A stretch of 64,000 nt of DNA, taken from positions 43,550,776 through 43,614,775 of the forward strand of contig NC_088713.1 in the NCBI RefSeq assembly GCF_963576615.1, given 5' to 3'. Both the position numbers and the translations under genes were made by a program. Of this stretch, positions 45,401-57,515 are shown one piece after another. The notes beneath the pieces were generated by a model. That model did not search any database, had not been told where the DNA came from, and worked only from the letters and a program-made list of their open reading frames with translations. Each line of letters opens with the position of its first letter. Positions within the stretch are counted from its first letter, which is position 1. The DNA comes from Watersipora subatra. Its lineage: Eukaryota > Bryozoa > Gymnolaemata > Cheilostomatida > Watersiporidae.

Positions 45401-45403
45401 TTA

Positions 45404-46286
45404 ATCCCAGGGCAATGACCTTGCATCAATGCTACATTAAATACAGCATATTGCTCAACTTGATTTGTGCTTGGCAGGTCAAAAATAGATGCTACAGCAA
45501 ATTGGTTGCCCTTTTATTGAACACTAATGACCTTAGTTTAGCTATTGCAAGGTAAAACCACCTTTTAACAAAATATAATATATTTTCTAGCAATATATTG
45601 TACATAGACCAGACAGAAATGCTATAAATGTGATAAAGACTTTGATGAATGTAAACTGAGGTATCGTAGTGTACTAGTCATTAGCTTTGTAACTAAATTT
45701 TCGAAAAATCAATCAGCTGACAATAGTATTCTGAATACAAAGTCTGTACACTCTCGACTTGGTAGCGATTAACTGGCCAGGCAGTGGGGTGCATACATTG
45801 TGCTTTGCCAGCAAAATTGTGCTAAAGCTCATCTCCCTTTTTTATTCTATTTTTTTCACTAATATTCATGAGTGTACATGGCAAAAGAAGTTATAAAATA
45901 TGCGTATATGTACCTTGGTTTATTACTTCTTATTTTCTATATTTATCTTTGTTTACGAAAAATATAATAATAGTATAATAAGAACACAGTTCTTCACCTG
46001 GTCTACGTTTCTATTCTGTATCTGAACTTAGTTAATCTTCCAGATATCTTCTTATTTGTTTTCCACTTTTGTGGTGTAGTACAGCAAAGTGCAAAAACAG
46101 TAAGTCAGTGGTGCGAGCCCTCTTTCAAGGTGTGGAAATTGACATCTGATGATAAATTGCGACAGTGATAGGGTAGACAACCAACAAACCCTGACAGAAA
46201 ACTCGCTAGGGTAGACAACAAACCCTTCAAAACTTCAATAGCCTTTTATTCAGTGAAAAATGAGTCAAAAGTCAGATGCACATGAA
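45404..46286. other. Intergenic stretch
   Basis: There is no gene. A local direct repeat lies at about 46165-46225 (GGGTAGACAACCAACAAACCCT and GGTAGACAACAAACCCTTC). Confidence 0.4.
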
Positions 46287-48762
46287 TTAGAACGTATCAG
46301 GAAAATGAAAGTGGCTTTGGATTTCTGGGAGGTTAAATTCTCTTAGATTCATGTTACACCTTTCTACTGATTCTGAATCTCTGGTCGAAATGCCTGGATC
46401 TTCTCTAAGCCGACTTTTCTAGCTCATATTGGTAACTCCAGCCTGACTATCATAATTTAACGTTTCACAGGCAATGTCTACCAAATCTCCAGGAATGTCT
46501 AAATAGTCCAATACTTTAGCAACTGTTATTCATCTGTCTCTGACTAGGTTTTCATATTTAATTGGTTTGATTACTATTCCATCACCAAAAGACTGTAGAA
46601 CAGTTGTGATTTTAGCAGCCCACCAAAAACATCCCCATTCTACTAGCTGTCTCGGTTTTACTTTAGCAATGACCCTTTTGCAAAAGTGATGATCAAAACC
46701 ATTTGCAAACTCTCTGATGTTAGAAGGCGGGAACCGCCAGACACCATCCCATGGATCATGCATAGGAGCTTTTAGATCTTTTTTAATTATTGCGGCGTTT
46801 CCAAGGACTCGGTCAAAGGAACTTATAGACAGACGAACATCTCTGTAGGCAAAAAGAATTTTATGAGGAAAACACTTGACAGTGACTTTAATTAACTGCT
46901 CATCCATGTGCACTCCTTTCCAAAAGATTGTGCTTCCTTCTGGAGTGGGTACAGTTTTACAGTAGCTTCTAGCATTTTTCTGTAAGTCTCAGATTTGGAG
47001 AAACTTTCAGCGCTGTAGTATCCATGGTCACCGTATAAAACACTGTAATGCATCACTTGTGGTTCTGAAACCATGCCTCACCCTGGTAGCTTATCAAAAA
47101 CCTGAGCATAAGCGGTTGAACCACATCTGCCTGTGTGAAACATCCAAACAATGTTCCGATCATTTACCTCAATTGTTTTGACCAGGTCATAGAACACTTG
47201 TATAGATGAGAAGTTTGCTTTGTTAGAACAAGCCAAGTGAAAAGATGTGACCTCACATTTGGTATATCACAGTCAACTCGTGTAAATGTTGCCTTCTTAG
47301 AGGTGCTTGACAAAAGGTGGAGATGACTCTTAAGTATAATTTCTGCAGAAGCGAATCTTTCATGGATGGTAAAAAGGTCCCTGGTCGCCTTGTCCATGAG
47401 AATGGATTTATCCAGATCACTTGAAGAACTTGAGCAGATCGATTCTATGTTTCATCATTTACTAAAGAGTTTATTTTTGCTTCAGTTCCTAAAAAATAAA
47501 AAAGGAAAAAGCACTTAACAGTAGTTTTCTTTATTAATATTACAGACTGATCACGTTTTCTCAATAATAAAACAGTAGACGCTCCTACAATGTAAACAAT
47601 CCCTTCCAGAAACGTTTACGTTATAGGGATTTCACGTTATACGAAAAGTAAAATCTAAGTAAATTGCTTAATCCATTCCAAAATCTTCTCATACTTACCA
47701 CTAGCGTTCTTAAAAAAGACTAGACTTACCTTTTCGTTGTAATGATTGTACTGTAGGCTGTAGTATTATCGGCTTGTTTCAACAAATTTTACTTTTTTCT
47801 GATCACTTTCACTCGGTTCATGGTCCATGATTGTGATTTTTCACAGGTGTGTTGCACGTTGCACTACATATAATAATTTGTGCTTTAACAACACACCTGA
47901 CGATTTCTTAACTTAACTTATTGTGATTACTTCACAATAAGTTAACGTCTTACTCTGACTGTTTTATTGGTTTCTAGGCAGAAGTCTATTTTCAAAAAGA
48001 GAAAACAGAAAATGTTTTATGTCTAAAACAAAGTAGAACGAAAATATAGCTTGACTACACAAAAGGTGGCTTTCTTTCAGTCCGCCTATCCAAAAGATTC
48101 AAAGGTTTAATAGAAGATAGCTTTCGACCATACTCCAACTTATGTCATTCAGTTCGGTAGATCGACACTCTAACACATACACCGAATAATTGCACGCTAC
48201 TGGCAGGTGTCTTGATATAGCACAGATAATAATTTGTGCTTTAACAACACATCTGATGATTTCTCGCAGCAGAATATACTGCTGAGGTACTAGTACATGT
48301 ATATATAATAAAGATAACATTACGCGTCGTTTTTTCTCTCTAAAGCGAAAAGAGGAAAAGCAATACTTTTAAGGCTAACGATGAGATGCATGTAATTTAA
48401 AGTAAAATTGAGAACTTGCTCCAACTTCACATTTTTTGTTATATGAAAATTTTTATGTTTGCACGAAACAAAACTTTACAAAATTTTTTTACAACATGTG
48501 GAACTTACGCTATAGTAGGTATACGTTATAGGAGTGTCTGCTGTAACCAATAACATTTCTGATCAAACAAAGCGTTGAAAGAAACAGACTAGTACAGTGA
48601 ACATATATAAAATAAAGTCATACAGACAGAGGATGATATCTAATGACTATGACCTTCTTACAACTCACCATTAAGTTTCCAAACAAACTTCAACACTGTC
48701 TCCCAGAGTAAGCCTAGTCTTTTAACACGTATAAAACACCGAAAGATTAGGTATACGGCCAT
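46287..48762 (-). pseudogene. Sulfotransferase-like paralogue B, pseudogene
   Basis: The first exon at 48669-48762 is preserved (ATG, a hydrophobic segment ending LLWETVLKFVWKLNG, donor GTGAGT). The second exon, 46287-47488, aligns throughout with paralogue C but is broken. A TAG lies near 47439; the frame is one base short relative to C near 47390; a deletion near 47205 removes part of the LIVLPIQVFYD segment; more small deletions lie near 47080 and 46940; and TGA replaces the Arg codon after VRDR near 46530. The conserved loop is still visible (FHTGRCGSTAYAQVF). The 3' end still reads ESVERCN..LREFNLPEIQSH. The MITE at 47573-48543 lies in its intron. No functional product is expected. Confidence 0.88.
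47573..48543. mobile_element. pogo-like MITE with CAGTAGACGCTCC ends, in pseudogene intron
   Basis: The left end CAGTAGACGCTCCTACAATG and the right end (inward) CAGCAGACACTCCTATAACG are followed by TA; length is 971 bp. It is the same family as 33623-34661. Confidence 0.78.
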
Positions 48763-48878
48763 GATGACTCCTTGTTCAATAAATGACTAGTAATCATAGA
48801 TAAACTAACCAGTTGTGGTTATTGGTGTGTATTCTTTGTCACGTATTTAGTGAGTCAAACTACAAGCAACTAACCAGT

Positions 48879-49214
48879 AGCTGTTGTGTGCTACAGGTAG
48901 CGCTTTCTATGGCTAACACTAGCTGTTGTGTGCTACAGGTAGCGCTTTCTATGGCTAACACTAGCTGTTGTGTGCTACAGGTAGCGCTTTCTATGGCTAA
49001 CACTAGCTGTTGTGTGCTACAGGTAGCGCTTTCTATGGCTAACACTAGCTGTTGTGTGCTACAGGTAGCGCTTTCTATGGCTAACACTAGCTGTTGTGTG
49101 CTACAGGTAGCGCTTTCTATGGCTAACACTAGCTGTTGTGTGCTACAGGTAGCGCTTTCTATGGCTAACACTAGCTGTTGTGTGCTACAGGTAGCGCTTT
49201 CTATGGCTAACACC
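48879..49214. repeat. 42-bp minisatellite, eight units
   Basis: Eight essentially identical units begin AGCTGTTGTGTGCTACAGGT and end GCTTTCTATGGCTAACACT. Because 42 is divisible by 3, one frame on each strand stays open across the array (unit SCCVLQVALSMANT on plus; LAIESATCSTQQLV on minus). These are not considered genes. Each unit holds the splice-like core CTACAG|GTAGCG. Confidence 0.95.
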
Positions 49215-50135
49215 TCAAAAATAAACTCACACTACTTGGAAACAAATTAAATGCTGTGAATAGTGAGCAAAACGTTTTTGAAGCCAGAATAAACACTGGT
49301 GTATTGGAAGCCACATCAACGTATGATATTATGCGTCTGATGCGTTCTATAGAAGTTTTTCAGCAATTTCGTTGAGACTCACAGTTTGGGAGTTTTCTTC
49401 TTCTTTCAGGTTTTTTCAGTTCAGGAGTTGCCATGGCAAATGGCAGAATACAGAATATTTATTATAATACAGAAATGATAAATAAAACGATACCTAATAT
49501 TGTGACCATTTGCTCCTGAGATTTGGCACAGGAGCAATTGTGGCTTCCTAACATCACCAACGTACTTCTGTGATTTGAACCGCTGACCTACTGATTGTAT
49601 CCCATCGCACTAGCTACTGAACCGTGGCTGCTTCCTTGCAGTTTGTAAGTAATGCTAAACAGGACACAGGGAAGTCACTTCAACTTAATTTGTGTAGTTA
49701 ACCAGTTATAAACAGCAGAGTAAAAAGTTTGGTTGAAAATTAAAGATTTCATTTGATAATCCATTAGAATTATTGGATAATTCCAATAAATACAAGATAC
49801 ACTTTAAAATGCTCTAATTTTGCTCTTAATTCTCAAAATTTTCTCGGGGAGGGCCCCGAACCCTCCTTCCCTGGGAGGGCGCTTCAGCTCCCCTCCCAGA
49901 CCCTCCTCGCACAGCCGAGTCGGGCCTTCGCTCCTCTGGCAACTACTAATTGACAGTCTCCTAACCACTTTTTTGTTTGACAATACAGCCCTGTTCTGCT
50001 TACCCCTGGTAGAACATTAAAACCATGACGAACACTTGCATGAAAAAACGTCTGCTACACCTTGCAGTATGACGATTAAACTATTTCCTTTATTACTACA
50101 CCAAGATAGGTGAGTTATTTGACTTTTTTGATAAA
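49215..50135. other. Intergenic stretch with SINE and GC-rich fragment
   Basis: About 49530-49635 on the minus strand is a tRNA-derived SINE head (CACGGTTCAGTAGCTAGTGC as A-box region, CAGCGGTTCAAATCACAG as B box). About 49840-49935 is unusually GC-rich (GGGAGGGCCCCGAACCCTCC), probably a dispersed-repeat fragment. There is no gene. Confidence 0.45.
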
Positions 50136-50759
50136 CAGGAGAAGACAACTTTAGATTTAGTGAATGATATATGTACAGTATATAGGTAGCCGGGATAGGA
50201 AGATAACTCTATATCGTGACATCATTTCTATAGGAATATATAATGTACATGTAAATAATGTCTTTTGGCTTGAGCGTAGCAAAACAGAGTGATAACAGAC
50301 TATTATCATGTTCACTTGATTAAATTACAAAATAGGATATTGAAGAAAACTGACCTTAATCAGTTGTTACAGCAACAAGAAGTCCATCTAAAATTTACCT
50401 TACTTGTTTGTCACGTGAGCAAAATAAATAAAATAAAATTTAAATTAATATATTTATAATGTATATGTAAATTGTGTAAAAAATTATCTAAAATGTAAAT
50501 TAATGTTTAAAATTTAATAAAATGTAATTTATAAAAAGCAATCGCGTTTTTGTGTGGTTCTATATAATGTTGTGTAAGATAGCACTCCTGACTGATTTTC
50601 TCACGTAATAAATAAATTTTTTGAATTGGCAAAGTGTCTCTTCCTGCCAGGCAAAGAAAATGTTCTCAATGTTATTAACTGTCAAGTTTAATCCTGCAAA
50701 TTTGTGTGTAAGATGTTAAATACTCTACTTGTAATTCTGTCACAAGTTGTCTTCTCCTG
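50136..50759. mobile_element. Possible MITE with CAGGAGAAGACAACTT ends
   Basis: Exact 16-bp inverted termini CAGGAGAAGACAACTT lie at 50136-50151 and 50744-50759 around AT-rich DNA. No clear target duplication was seen, so the assignment is tentative. Confidence 0.5.
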
Positions 50760-51190
50760 AATTTTTGTATACCGACCTCTCAGTTCAGTAGTTATCTTGC
50801 CTTGCTTGGGCACCAATGTTTGTTCTTCTGTAGTACGAGTGTTAGCCACTTTTCTATTTATGGTATATATCCTCTATCAGGCTTCAATTTCAAATTTTGT
50901 ATGCAATCTCGAATACTGTTGTAGTATCAACAAAAGGTTGGCCTATCTAAGGCTTTGATATAATGTATATTTAGCAATAACAAACCACACTTGGGCATAA
51001 AACAAAGGGAGAAAGATCACTCAAATAGTTTGCTGTATAATATATATTTATTTCATCAAAATGATACCAATTAAAAACTGTCTTCAGACAGAAAAGAATC
51101 AGTATACAGTAGTAGTACTCGATCAAATGGCCTTGTCTCTTTGTGGTAGAAATAGCAGAAAAAGAGTTATACAATTCTACCCATCTGGCC
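50760..51190. other. Intergenic stretch
   Basis: Nothing was recognised. Confidence 0.35.
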
Positions 51191-51500
51191 TCCATAGCCT
51201 GCTCTCTTTCCCACTCTCCCTTTTTTCCTCTCTCTCTCCCTCCCTCTTTCCATCTCTCCCTCTCTCCCTTCTCCCTCTTTCCCTCTTTTCCTTTCTCCCT
51301 CTCTCCTTCTCTCCCTCTCTCTCTTTCCCTCTTTTCCTTTCTCCCTCTTTTTCCTTTCTCCCTCTTTTCCTTACTCCCTCTTTTCCTTTCTCCCTCTTTT
51401 CCTTTCTGCTTCTTTTCCTCTTTCCCTTTTTCTCTTTTTCCCTCTCTCAACTGTAAACCACTTTCACTCTCCCTCTCTCTCTCTCTCTCAATAAATAGTA
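51191..51500. repeat. Long polypyrimidine tract (CTCTTTCC-like), plus strand
   Basis: Nearly uninterrupted C/T sequence of CCCTCTTTTCCTTTCT-type units. Long open frames on both strands here are composition artefacts. A second, shorter tract continues at about 51557-51625 beyond the hairpin. Confidence 0.95.
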
Positions 51501-51540
51501 GTAACAGGGTTGTAATAGTGAACTATTACAACCCTGTTAC
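51501..51540. repeat. Perfect 19-bp inverted repeat with 2-nt loop
   Basis: GTAACAGGGTTGTAATAGT is followed by GA and then its exact reverse complement. It sits between the two pyrimidine tracts. Confidence 0.95.
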
Positions 51541-51630
51541 TGTTACTGCTATTATAACCCTCTCCCTCCCTCCCTCACCCTCCCTCTTCCTACTTCTCCC
51601 TCTGCTTCCCTCTTCCCTCCCTCTCTAAAA

Positions 51631-52637
51631 ATTTCTTTTAGCTATGAAAAACTATTAAAGCTTATTTTTCAAAGGCTCTCCTTGCTGCTAGAAGCCAGCT
51701 CCTTGGGAAATTCCATGATTAAATGGAATCCCATGGAGACATAGTTAAAATATCTGTTTTTCATAAGTTTGATAGTTTCTTCGGACCGCTTTAATATTGC
51801 CAGTGTACAATAAAATAAAATTAGTAGAAACCATTAAATTTAAAACTAACAGAAAATAGAAAACATAAAATACAAAGATTAAAATGTAAGATCAATTATT
51901 GTTTATGTGACATACTTAATATTTTTGTTGCAGCTCACGGATCTACGTATGGAGGCTTTCTTCTACTTTGTATAGGCTCTTTATAGGATTGGATGGCTGT
52001 TCTGTTCTCATGTCTCTCCTTCCGATGTTTATTCAACATTTTGATGTGTTGTGTTAAATGTAAATAAGTATATAAATAAATGTATATATTATGGTGAGAT
52101 ATAGTGGTCTGTGGGTTTCCTGTCCAGTTAGCATTGTTTGGTCTGTATTGGTCATTTGGTCTGTATTGTTTACATCATAGGTCATAGAATTTCATGGTTT
52201 TCTTGGCAAAATAGGTCCTCATATTTTCTTCCAGAACTGTTATCTAATAATTAACTAAGCAAGAAATTATCTATCTGGAGTTATTTTACTTTTAAGCAGA
52301 CAATTCCTACTTAGATATGACTGATGTTTCAATCGTCTATTAATAAGTTGGTACATGGACATGACACTAATAAAACTCATATAAGTTTCGACTAGATGAG
52401 ACTATAAATTTTATGCCAGCCCTTTTTAATCTCCTCTTTGAGGAGAAGGTATTTTCCATCTTTTCCTTTTTCGTTGTAGTCATTGGGTACTGATATAAAA
52501 ATTAGGTTATTTGCCATCAATTCCCAGATTGTGAGTTTCATAGGAAAAACAATCGTGTCATTTTTCTCTGTAATCATAAATTAGAGTAAACAACGGTATT
52601 TAAACTAAAGATCATATAAATGTACATGAAACAAATT
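51631..52637. other. Intergenic stretch left of the retrotransposon
   Basis: There is no gene; short frames here show no recognisable domain. The 5-bp target duplication CCAAG of the retrotransposon is at 52638-52642. Confidence 0.4.
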
Positions 52638-52642
52638 CCAAG

Positions 52643-52896
52643 TGTTATGTTTCTGCACAGAAGCAATTAAATAGAGTATTAAATTAGAGAAATGGTTTAT
52701 TGCACACTCCAGAGACAACTGACTTGATAACAGAAAACCCAAGTATTTATATGTTTGGTCATAGAAAAGCTTTGTAAAAAGCTACAAGCATTATTAATAG
52801 CTACAGTACTATATAATATTAGCTTGTATAAAGCTTTAGCTAAAAAGCATAATGTTTGTTGGCAAAGTACCAATAATACTTGGCACTTGCATGACA
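52643..52896 (-). repeat. Downstream (3') LTR
   Basis: On the minus strand it begins TGTCATGCAAGTG and ends CATAACA. It differs from the other LTR at three positions. Confidence 0.95.
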
Positions 52897-52909
52897 CCTC
52901 CTCACTAAG

Positions 52910-55900
52910 CTAAAGGTTCTTTCTGGTTCTCTTAGACCTTCGGGGTTTGTCTCTGCTATACTCATCTCCATCAGGTAGACGAGGGTTGCGTGGTCTTCTT
53001 CTAGACGGAGGTTGCTCTGTTACAGTTGTAGAGGCTGGTAGTTGCAGTTTTGTCTCCTCTGTTATATCAGGTTTATCTCCAGGGTCTTGATCTTCTTCTG
53101 TTGAGTATCTTGGTCTGAGTTGTTCAACATGTCTTCTCCAAGTAGGTCCCTTTGGTACCACTTTGACATTGAGACTACGAGTTCCATATCTCTTAGTAAC
53201 AATGGCTGGAACCCATCTAGGTTGTCTGTTGCGTCTAGGTCCATGATACAAGGCATAGCATGGTGCTCCAAGATTGTAGCTGTGTATCTTGCTAACTGTC
53301 TTTTCTGCCGATCGGTTGACTTCTCTGGATTGATGAAACTGTGCTATGTGTGCGGGTGATGGCAATAGGGTGTCAATCTTGCATCTCATCTGTCTTCCAT
53401 TCAGCAGCTGACTGGGAGAGTATCCCGTAGGAAGTGGTGTCCTTCTATAGTGCATCAGGAACTGTTGTAGTGCAGATTTAGGTGAGAGTGACGATTTCTT
53501 CATGGCTTGTTTGAAGGATTGTACTAGTCTTTCAGCTGCGCCATTTGTAGCTGGATGGTAGGGTGCTCCAGTGAGGTGAACAATGCTTCTCTCTTGACAC
53601 CACTGCTGAAACTCTCCTGAGGTGAAGCTGGTAGCATTGTCAGTGACTATGGTGTGAGGGTATCCAAAGTGTGCGAATATCTCCTCTAAGATGTCTGTGG
53701 TAGCTCTGGTAGAAGTAGATGACGTCCTGTGTATGCATGGATACTTTGAGTAGGCATCTATCATCACTAGCCATTGGCTGCCCATGAAGTTCACTGCATG
53801 GTCTAAGTGAAGACGACTCCATGGCTTCTCAGGTAGCATCCAGGGATGTATAGGATACTTCTGTAGAAGCTTCTGGTGTTCAGCACAGGCAGTGCACTGT
53901 CGGCTTGTCTCCTCTATATCAGAGTCAATGCGAGGCCAATAGACAGCAGTTCGAGCTAGCTTCTTCATTCTTTCCATTCCAAAGTGTCCAAGGTGAAGGA
54001 TCTTTAATACTTCCTGTTGTAACTTGACAGGAATGACTACTCTGTTGCCATATAGAAGACAACCTTCAGTGATAGAAAGTGAATCTGAGATCTTGTGGAA
54101 GAGTGACAGCTGAGTCTCCTTCATCTCTTTGTTACCAGGCCATCCTTCTGCTGTGTAGCGCATTACTGTGGCTAGTGTTGTGTCTTTCTTTGTCTCCTTT
54201 GCTAGAACATTGTAGTCTGTAGAGTTGAGCTGTTGTCCAATAGTGTGAATAGTGCATACTGTATCAACATCATCCTCATCTTCTCTTGCATCAAACTCTT
54301 TATCAGGTCCAACTGGCAGTCTTGAGAGGACATCTGCATTTTGATGATGCTGGGTAGATCTGTATTCTATGGTGTAGTCATACTGATTTAGTACCAGTGC
54401 CCATCTTGCTAGTCTGTTGGCTGCTAGAGCTGGAACTCCTTTGGTAGGTCCTAGAAGTGTGAGAAGAGGTCTGTGAGGAGGTGTCTGTGGTCAGTTACCA
54501 AGATAAACCGTCGACCATACAGGTACTGGTGATACTTCTTTAGAGCAAATATGATTGAGAGAGCTTCTTTTTGTATTTGTCCATATTTCCTCTGCGTGCT
54601 GGTCAGTGTTTTTGAAACATTGGCTATTGGTCTCTCACTTCCATCAGGATAACGATGAAATAGTACAGCTCCCAGTCCAGTTTCTGAAGCATCACATGAG
54701 ATTCCAATGTCAAGATCTGCGTTGAAGTGTGCTAAGACACTATCAGTTGATAGCATATCTTTCAGTTTGTTGAAGCTCTTTTCTTGTTCAGTGCCCCACT
54801 TCCAGGTCTCTCCTTTGCGTGTCAGTTTATGCAATGGTCCTGTGAGTTGTGACAGATTGGGTATGAACTTGCTGTAGAATTGTGTAGCTCCTAAGAAAGA
54901 TCTTAGCTGAGTTAAGTCTGTTGGGACTGGCATCTGTTGTACTGCATCTGCCTTCTTTCCTTTAGTGATTCCCTTTGAAGTGAGTTTGTGTCCCAGATAC
55001 TCTACTGTAGGTTGAGCAAAACAGCACTTGTCTTTTCTACATCTGAGCCCTCTTTCTTCTAATCTTTGAAGGAGTCGACGTAAGTTTTGTAGATGGCTCT
55101 CTGCATTGGCTCCACTCACTAGTATATCATCTAGGTATACTGCTACTCCTGGGAGGTCTTGTGTCAGTTGCTCCATGATTTCTTGAAAATACCCTGGTGC
55201 TGAGCTTATGCCAAAGGGTAACCTCTTCTGTAGTAGTACTCCTCGGTGTGTTGATAGTGCTAGTCGTCGTTGACTTTCTGGTGCCAACAATATTTGATTG
55301 TAGGCATCTGCTAAATCAATCTTTGTGTAGCAATAGCCTCCACCTAGTTTTCTGATTAGATCTTCTGGTAGTGGAATAGGTTTCCTATGTGTTTCTAGCT
55401 GATTATTGATAGTCTTGGAGTAGTCTCCACATACTCTGATCTTCCCTGCAGCTTGACCTGTTGTAGATTTGCGTACAGGTACAACTGGTGTTCCATACTG
55501 GTTGAATTGAGTTGGTTCCCATATGCCTTTAGCTACACCTGCTTCGTATGCTTGGTTGAGCTCTTCTGTCAAGGCAATAGGAACTGGTCTGGGTCGGCAG
55601 AAGACTGGCTTTGTTGAAGGTTTGAAGTTTATCTCTAGTTCAAAGTTCTTGAGACATCCTAGCTCGTCTTTGAATATTTCTGGAAATTCTTTGCACATCT
55701 CCTTACACTTGATTTGTAACCTCCCATCTGGCTGGTTCTCTGTGATTGTTGATACAAGGTTCTGTTGTAGCTTGTCATCAATAGAGATGCCTAGTTGCTG
55801 TATAGCAGTTCTTCTTAGTAGGTTGAGATCTTGTACAGCACTAATCACAAATGGTAGTCTGACTTCTTTCTGTGCATCCAATTGGGCAGTTAGCTCACAT

Positions 55901-57129
55901 CTGCCAAGCGTCTCTATGAGATGTCCTGAGGCTGATTTGTAGTTAACTGTAGTAGGTTTTAGGTTTGGCTTTCCTAGCTTCTCCCATATTGATTTACAGA
56001 TGAAGTTGTCACATGCTCCAGTGTCCAGTTCAAGTGTGAAGTTGTATCCCTCCAGTTTGATGTTTTCAGCAAGTTTCACCATCTTGGTTGATGTGCATTC
56101 TATCATCTTTACTGGTTTTTCTGCTGCAGATGATTTCTTTTTCTTGCATGCTCTTTCTATGTGACCTTGTTTAGAACAAAAGTTGCAGGTGGCTGCTTTG
56201 AATCTGCAGTCATCCGCTGTATGGTTAGTTCGGTCACATCTGTAGCATAGCTTTCCTTCCTTCTGCTTGTCAGGTGTAGAGTTGTTTTTCTGGATTGGTT
56301 TGTATCTTGATTTCTGTTGAGCAACCTTGTTGACTTTAGACGAGTTTCCATAAACTGTCTCTTTGGCAACTTTAGCTGCTTCTTCTGTTTCCTGTGCTAC
56401 CTGTATAGCTTTGTTGAAGTTGAGTTCATTGTCCTTGACCTTGAAGAGAGATTTGAGAACTGCTTCATTGTTTACAGAGCAGATAAATCTTGTTCTGAAA
56501 GCCTCATCTAATGGATCTGTAATGTCTATGAAGGCACATGTAGTTGCATCTTGACGAATTCTGGCAGCTAACTCTTGAATAGTTTCTCCAGGTTTCCTCT
56601 GCATGTCACTCCAATACTTGTAACGCTCTCTAACAATGAAGCACTTAGGGTCATACTGGTCTTTGAGATATTCCAGTATTTCATCCATGTTGAGGTCGTT
56701 GATCTGCTTGGGTGTTGAAAGCTGAGCTGCCATATTACTAAGCTGCTTGTAGAGTGTAGGCTGTTGGTTGGTGAGAAAAGTGCCAGCAATCTTGTCTTGA
56801 TGAATAGAATTTGCTGCAATGAATGTGTTGAATCTGTCTATGTAATCTGTTAGTAGCTCTGCTGTTGGGTCAAAACCTGGGAAGGGTGGAACAGCGGTTG
56901 CAGCTGTTTCTTGTTTCCGTTGTAGGTTTTGTAGTAGTAGCTCCATCAGTTTTTTATTCTCCTCCATTCTTTCATCTTGCTGACGTCTGTATTCCTCTTG
57001 TTGCTGCTTGAACTCCTCATGCTGCTGTTGTCTATGCTCTTCTTGCTGCTTTCTCTGCTCCTCTTGCTGCTGTCTCTGGTCCTCCTGCTGCTTCTGCATT
57101 AGCTTGATCAGGTCTGCTACTTCTGCCAT
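52910..57129 (-). pseudogene. Retrotransposon gag-pol, one frame break in RNase H
   Basis: The first open part (57129 down to 54451, 892 codons) starts with a Gln/Glu-rich coiled coil (residues 1-65). It continues with a gag domain, two CCHC zinc knuckles (295-308 and 315-328), an aspartic protease with DTGA (369-372), reverse transcriptase with YLDD (665-668) and the start of RNase H. The frame is lost at an imperfect 14-bp tandem duplication (54460-54473 / 54474-54487). The reading resumes in another frame, open through the rest of RNase H and the integrase (to 52910). The integrase has a Zn-binding HLGH...CTAC module and a catalytic core with LHLDHA, VTDNATSF and NGAAERLV, then a basic C-terminus. 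Apart from this break I see no stop. Confidence 0.9.
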
Positions 57130-57261
57130 TGTAGTGGTGCAATTTTGAACAGTTACTCTTGTAATAAACTAGAACTCTTTGTATCGATTTTATCAATGAT
57201 AAAATCTGAACAAACTCTTTGTAACTGTTCAAAAGAGAAATCCTTGTTGCCAATTAGCTTC

Positions 57262-57515
57262 TGTTATGTTTCTGCACAGAAGCAATTAAATAGAGTATTA
57301 AATTAGAGACATGGTTTATTGCACACTCCAGAGACAACTGACTTGATAACAGAAAACCCAAGTATTTATATGTTTGGTCATAGAAAAGCTTTGTAAAAAG
57401 CTATAAGCATTATTAATAGCTACAGTACTATATAATATTAGCTTGTATAAAGCTTTAGCTAAAAAGCATAATGTTTGTTGGCAAAGTACCAGTAATACTT
57501 GGCACTTGCATGACA
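57262..57515 (-). repeat. Upstream (5') LTR
   Basis: 254 bp with TG...CA ends. Differences from the partner LTR on the plus strand: GAGACATGG for GAGAAATGG, GCTATAAGC for GCTACAAGC and CCAGTAATA for CCAATAATA. Confidence 0.95.

Larger units (their letters stand above)
52643..57515 (-). mobile_element. Ty3/gypsy LTR retrotransposon, nearly intact, recent
   Basis: The element is 4873 bp long: two 254-bp LTRs flanked by the duplication CCAAG (52638-52642 and 57516-57520), and one gag-pol region on the minus strand in the order gag, protease, reverse transcriptase, RNase H, integrase (Ty3/gypsy order). A purine-rich tract (GTGAGGAGG) lies directly before the downstream LTR. No envelope frame is seen. 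Two CCHC knuckles and one pol frame recall Mag-lineage elements, but the lineage is only a guess. Confidence 0.95.

Noticed and set aside
48860..49250. A CRISPR-like direct-repeat array
   Set aside because: The eight 42-bp units are contiguous with no spacers, and the genome is eukaryotic; it is a minisatellite.
48813..49250. Open frames of 145 (plus) and 117 (minus) codons in the minisatellite
   Set aside because: They arise because the unit length is a multiple of three without stops; there is no other coding signal.
50971..51628. Open frames of 131-161 codons rich in Ser/Leu/Phe or Lys/Glu/Arg
   Set aside because: They are pure products of the pyrimidine tract and its complement.
55523..55942. 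Plus-strand frame of 139 codons
   Set aside because: It is antisense to the retrotransposon pol gene and has no domain.
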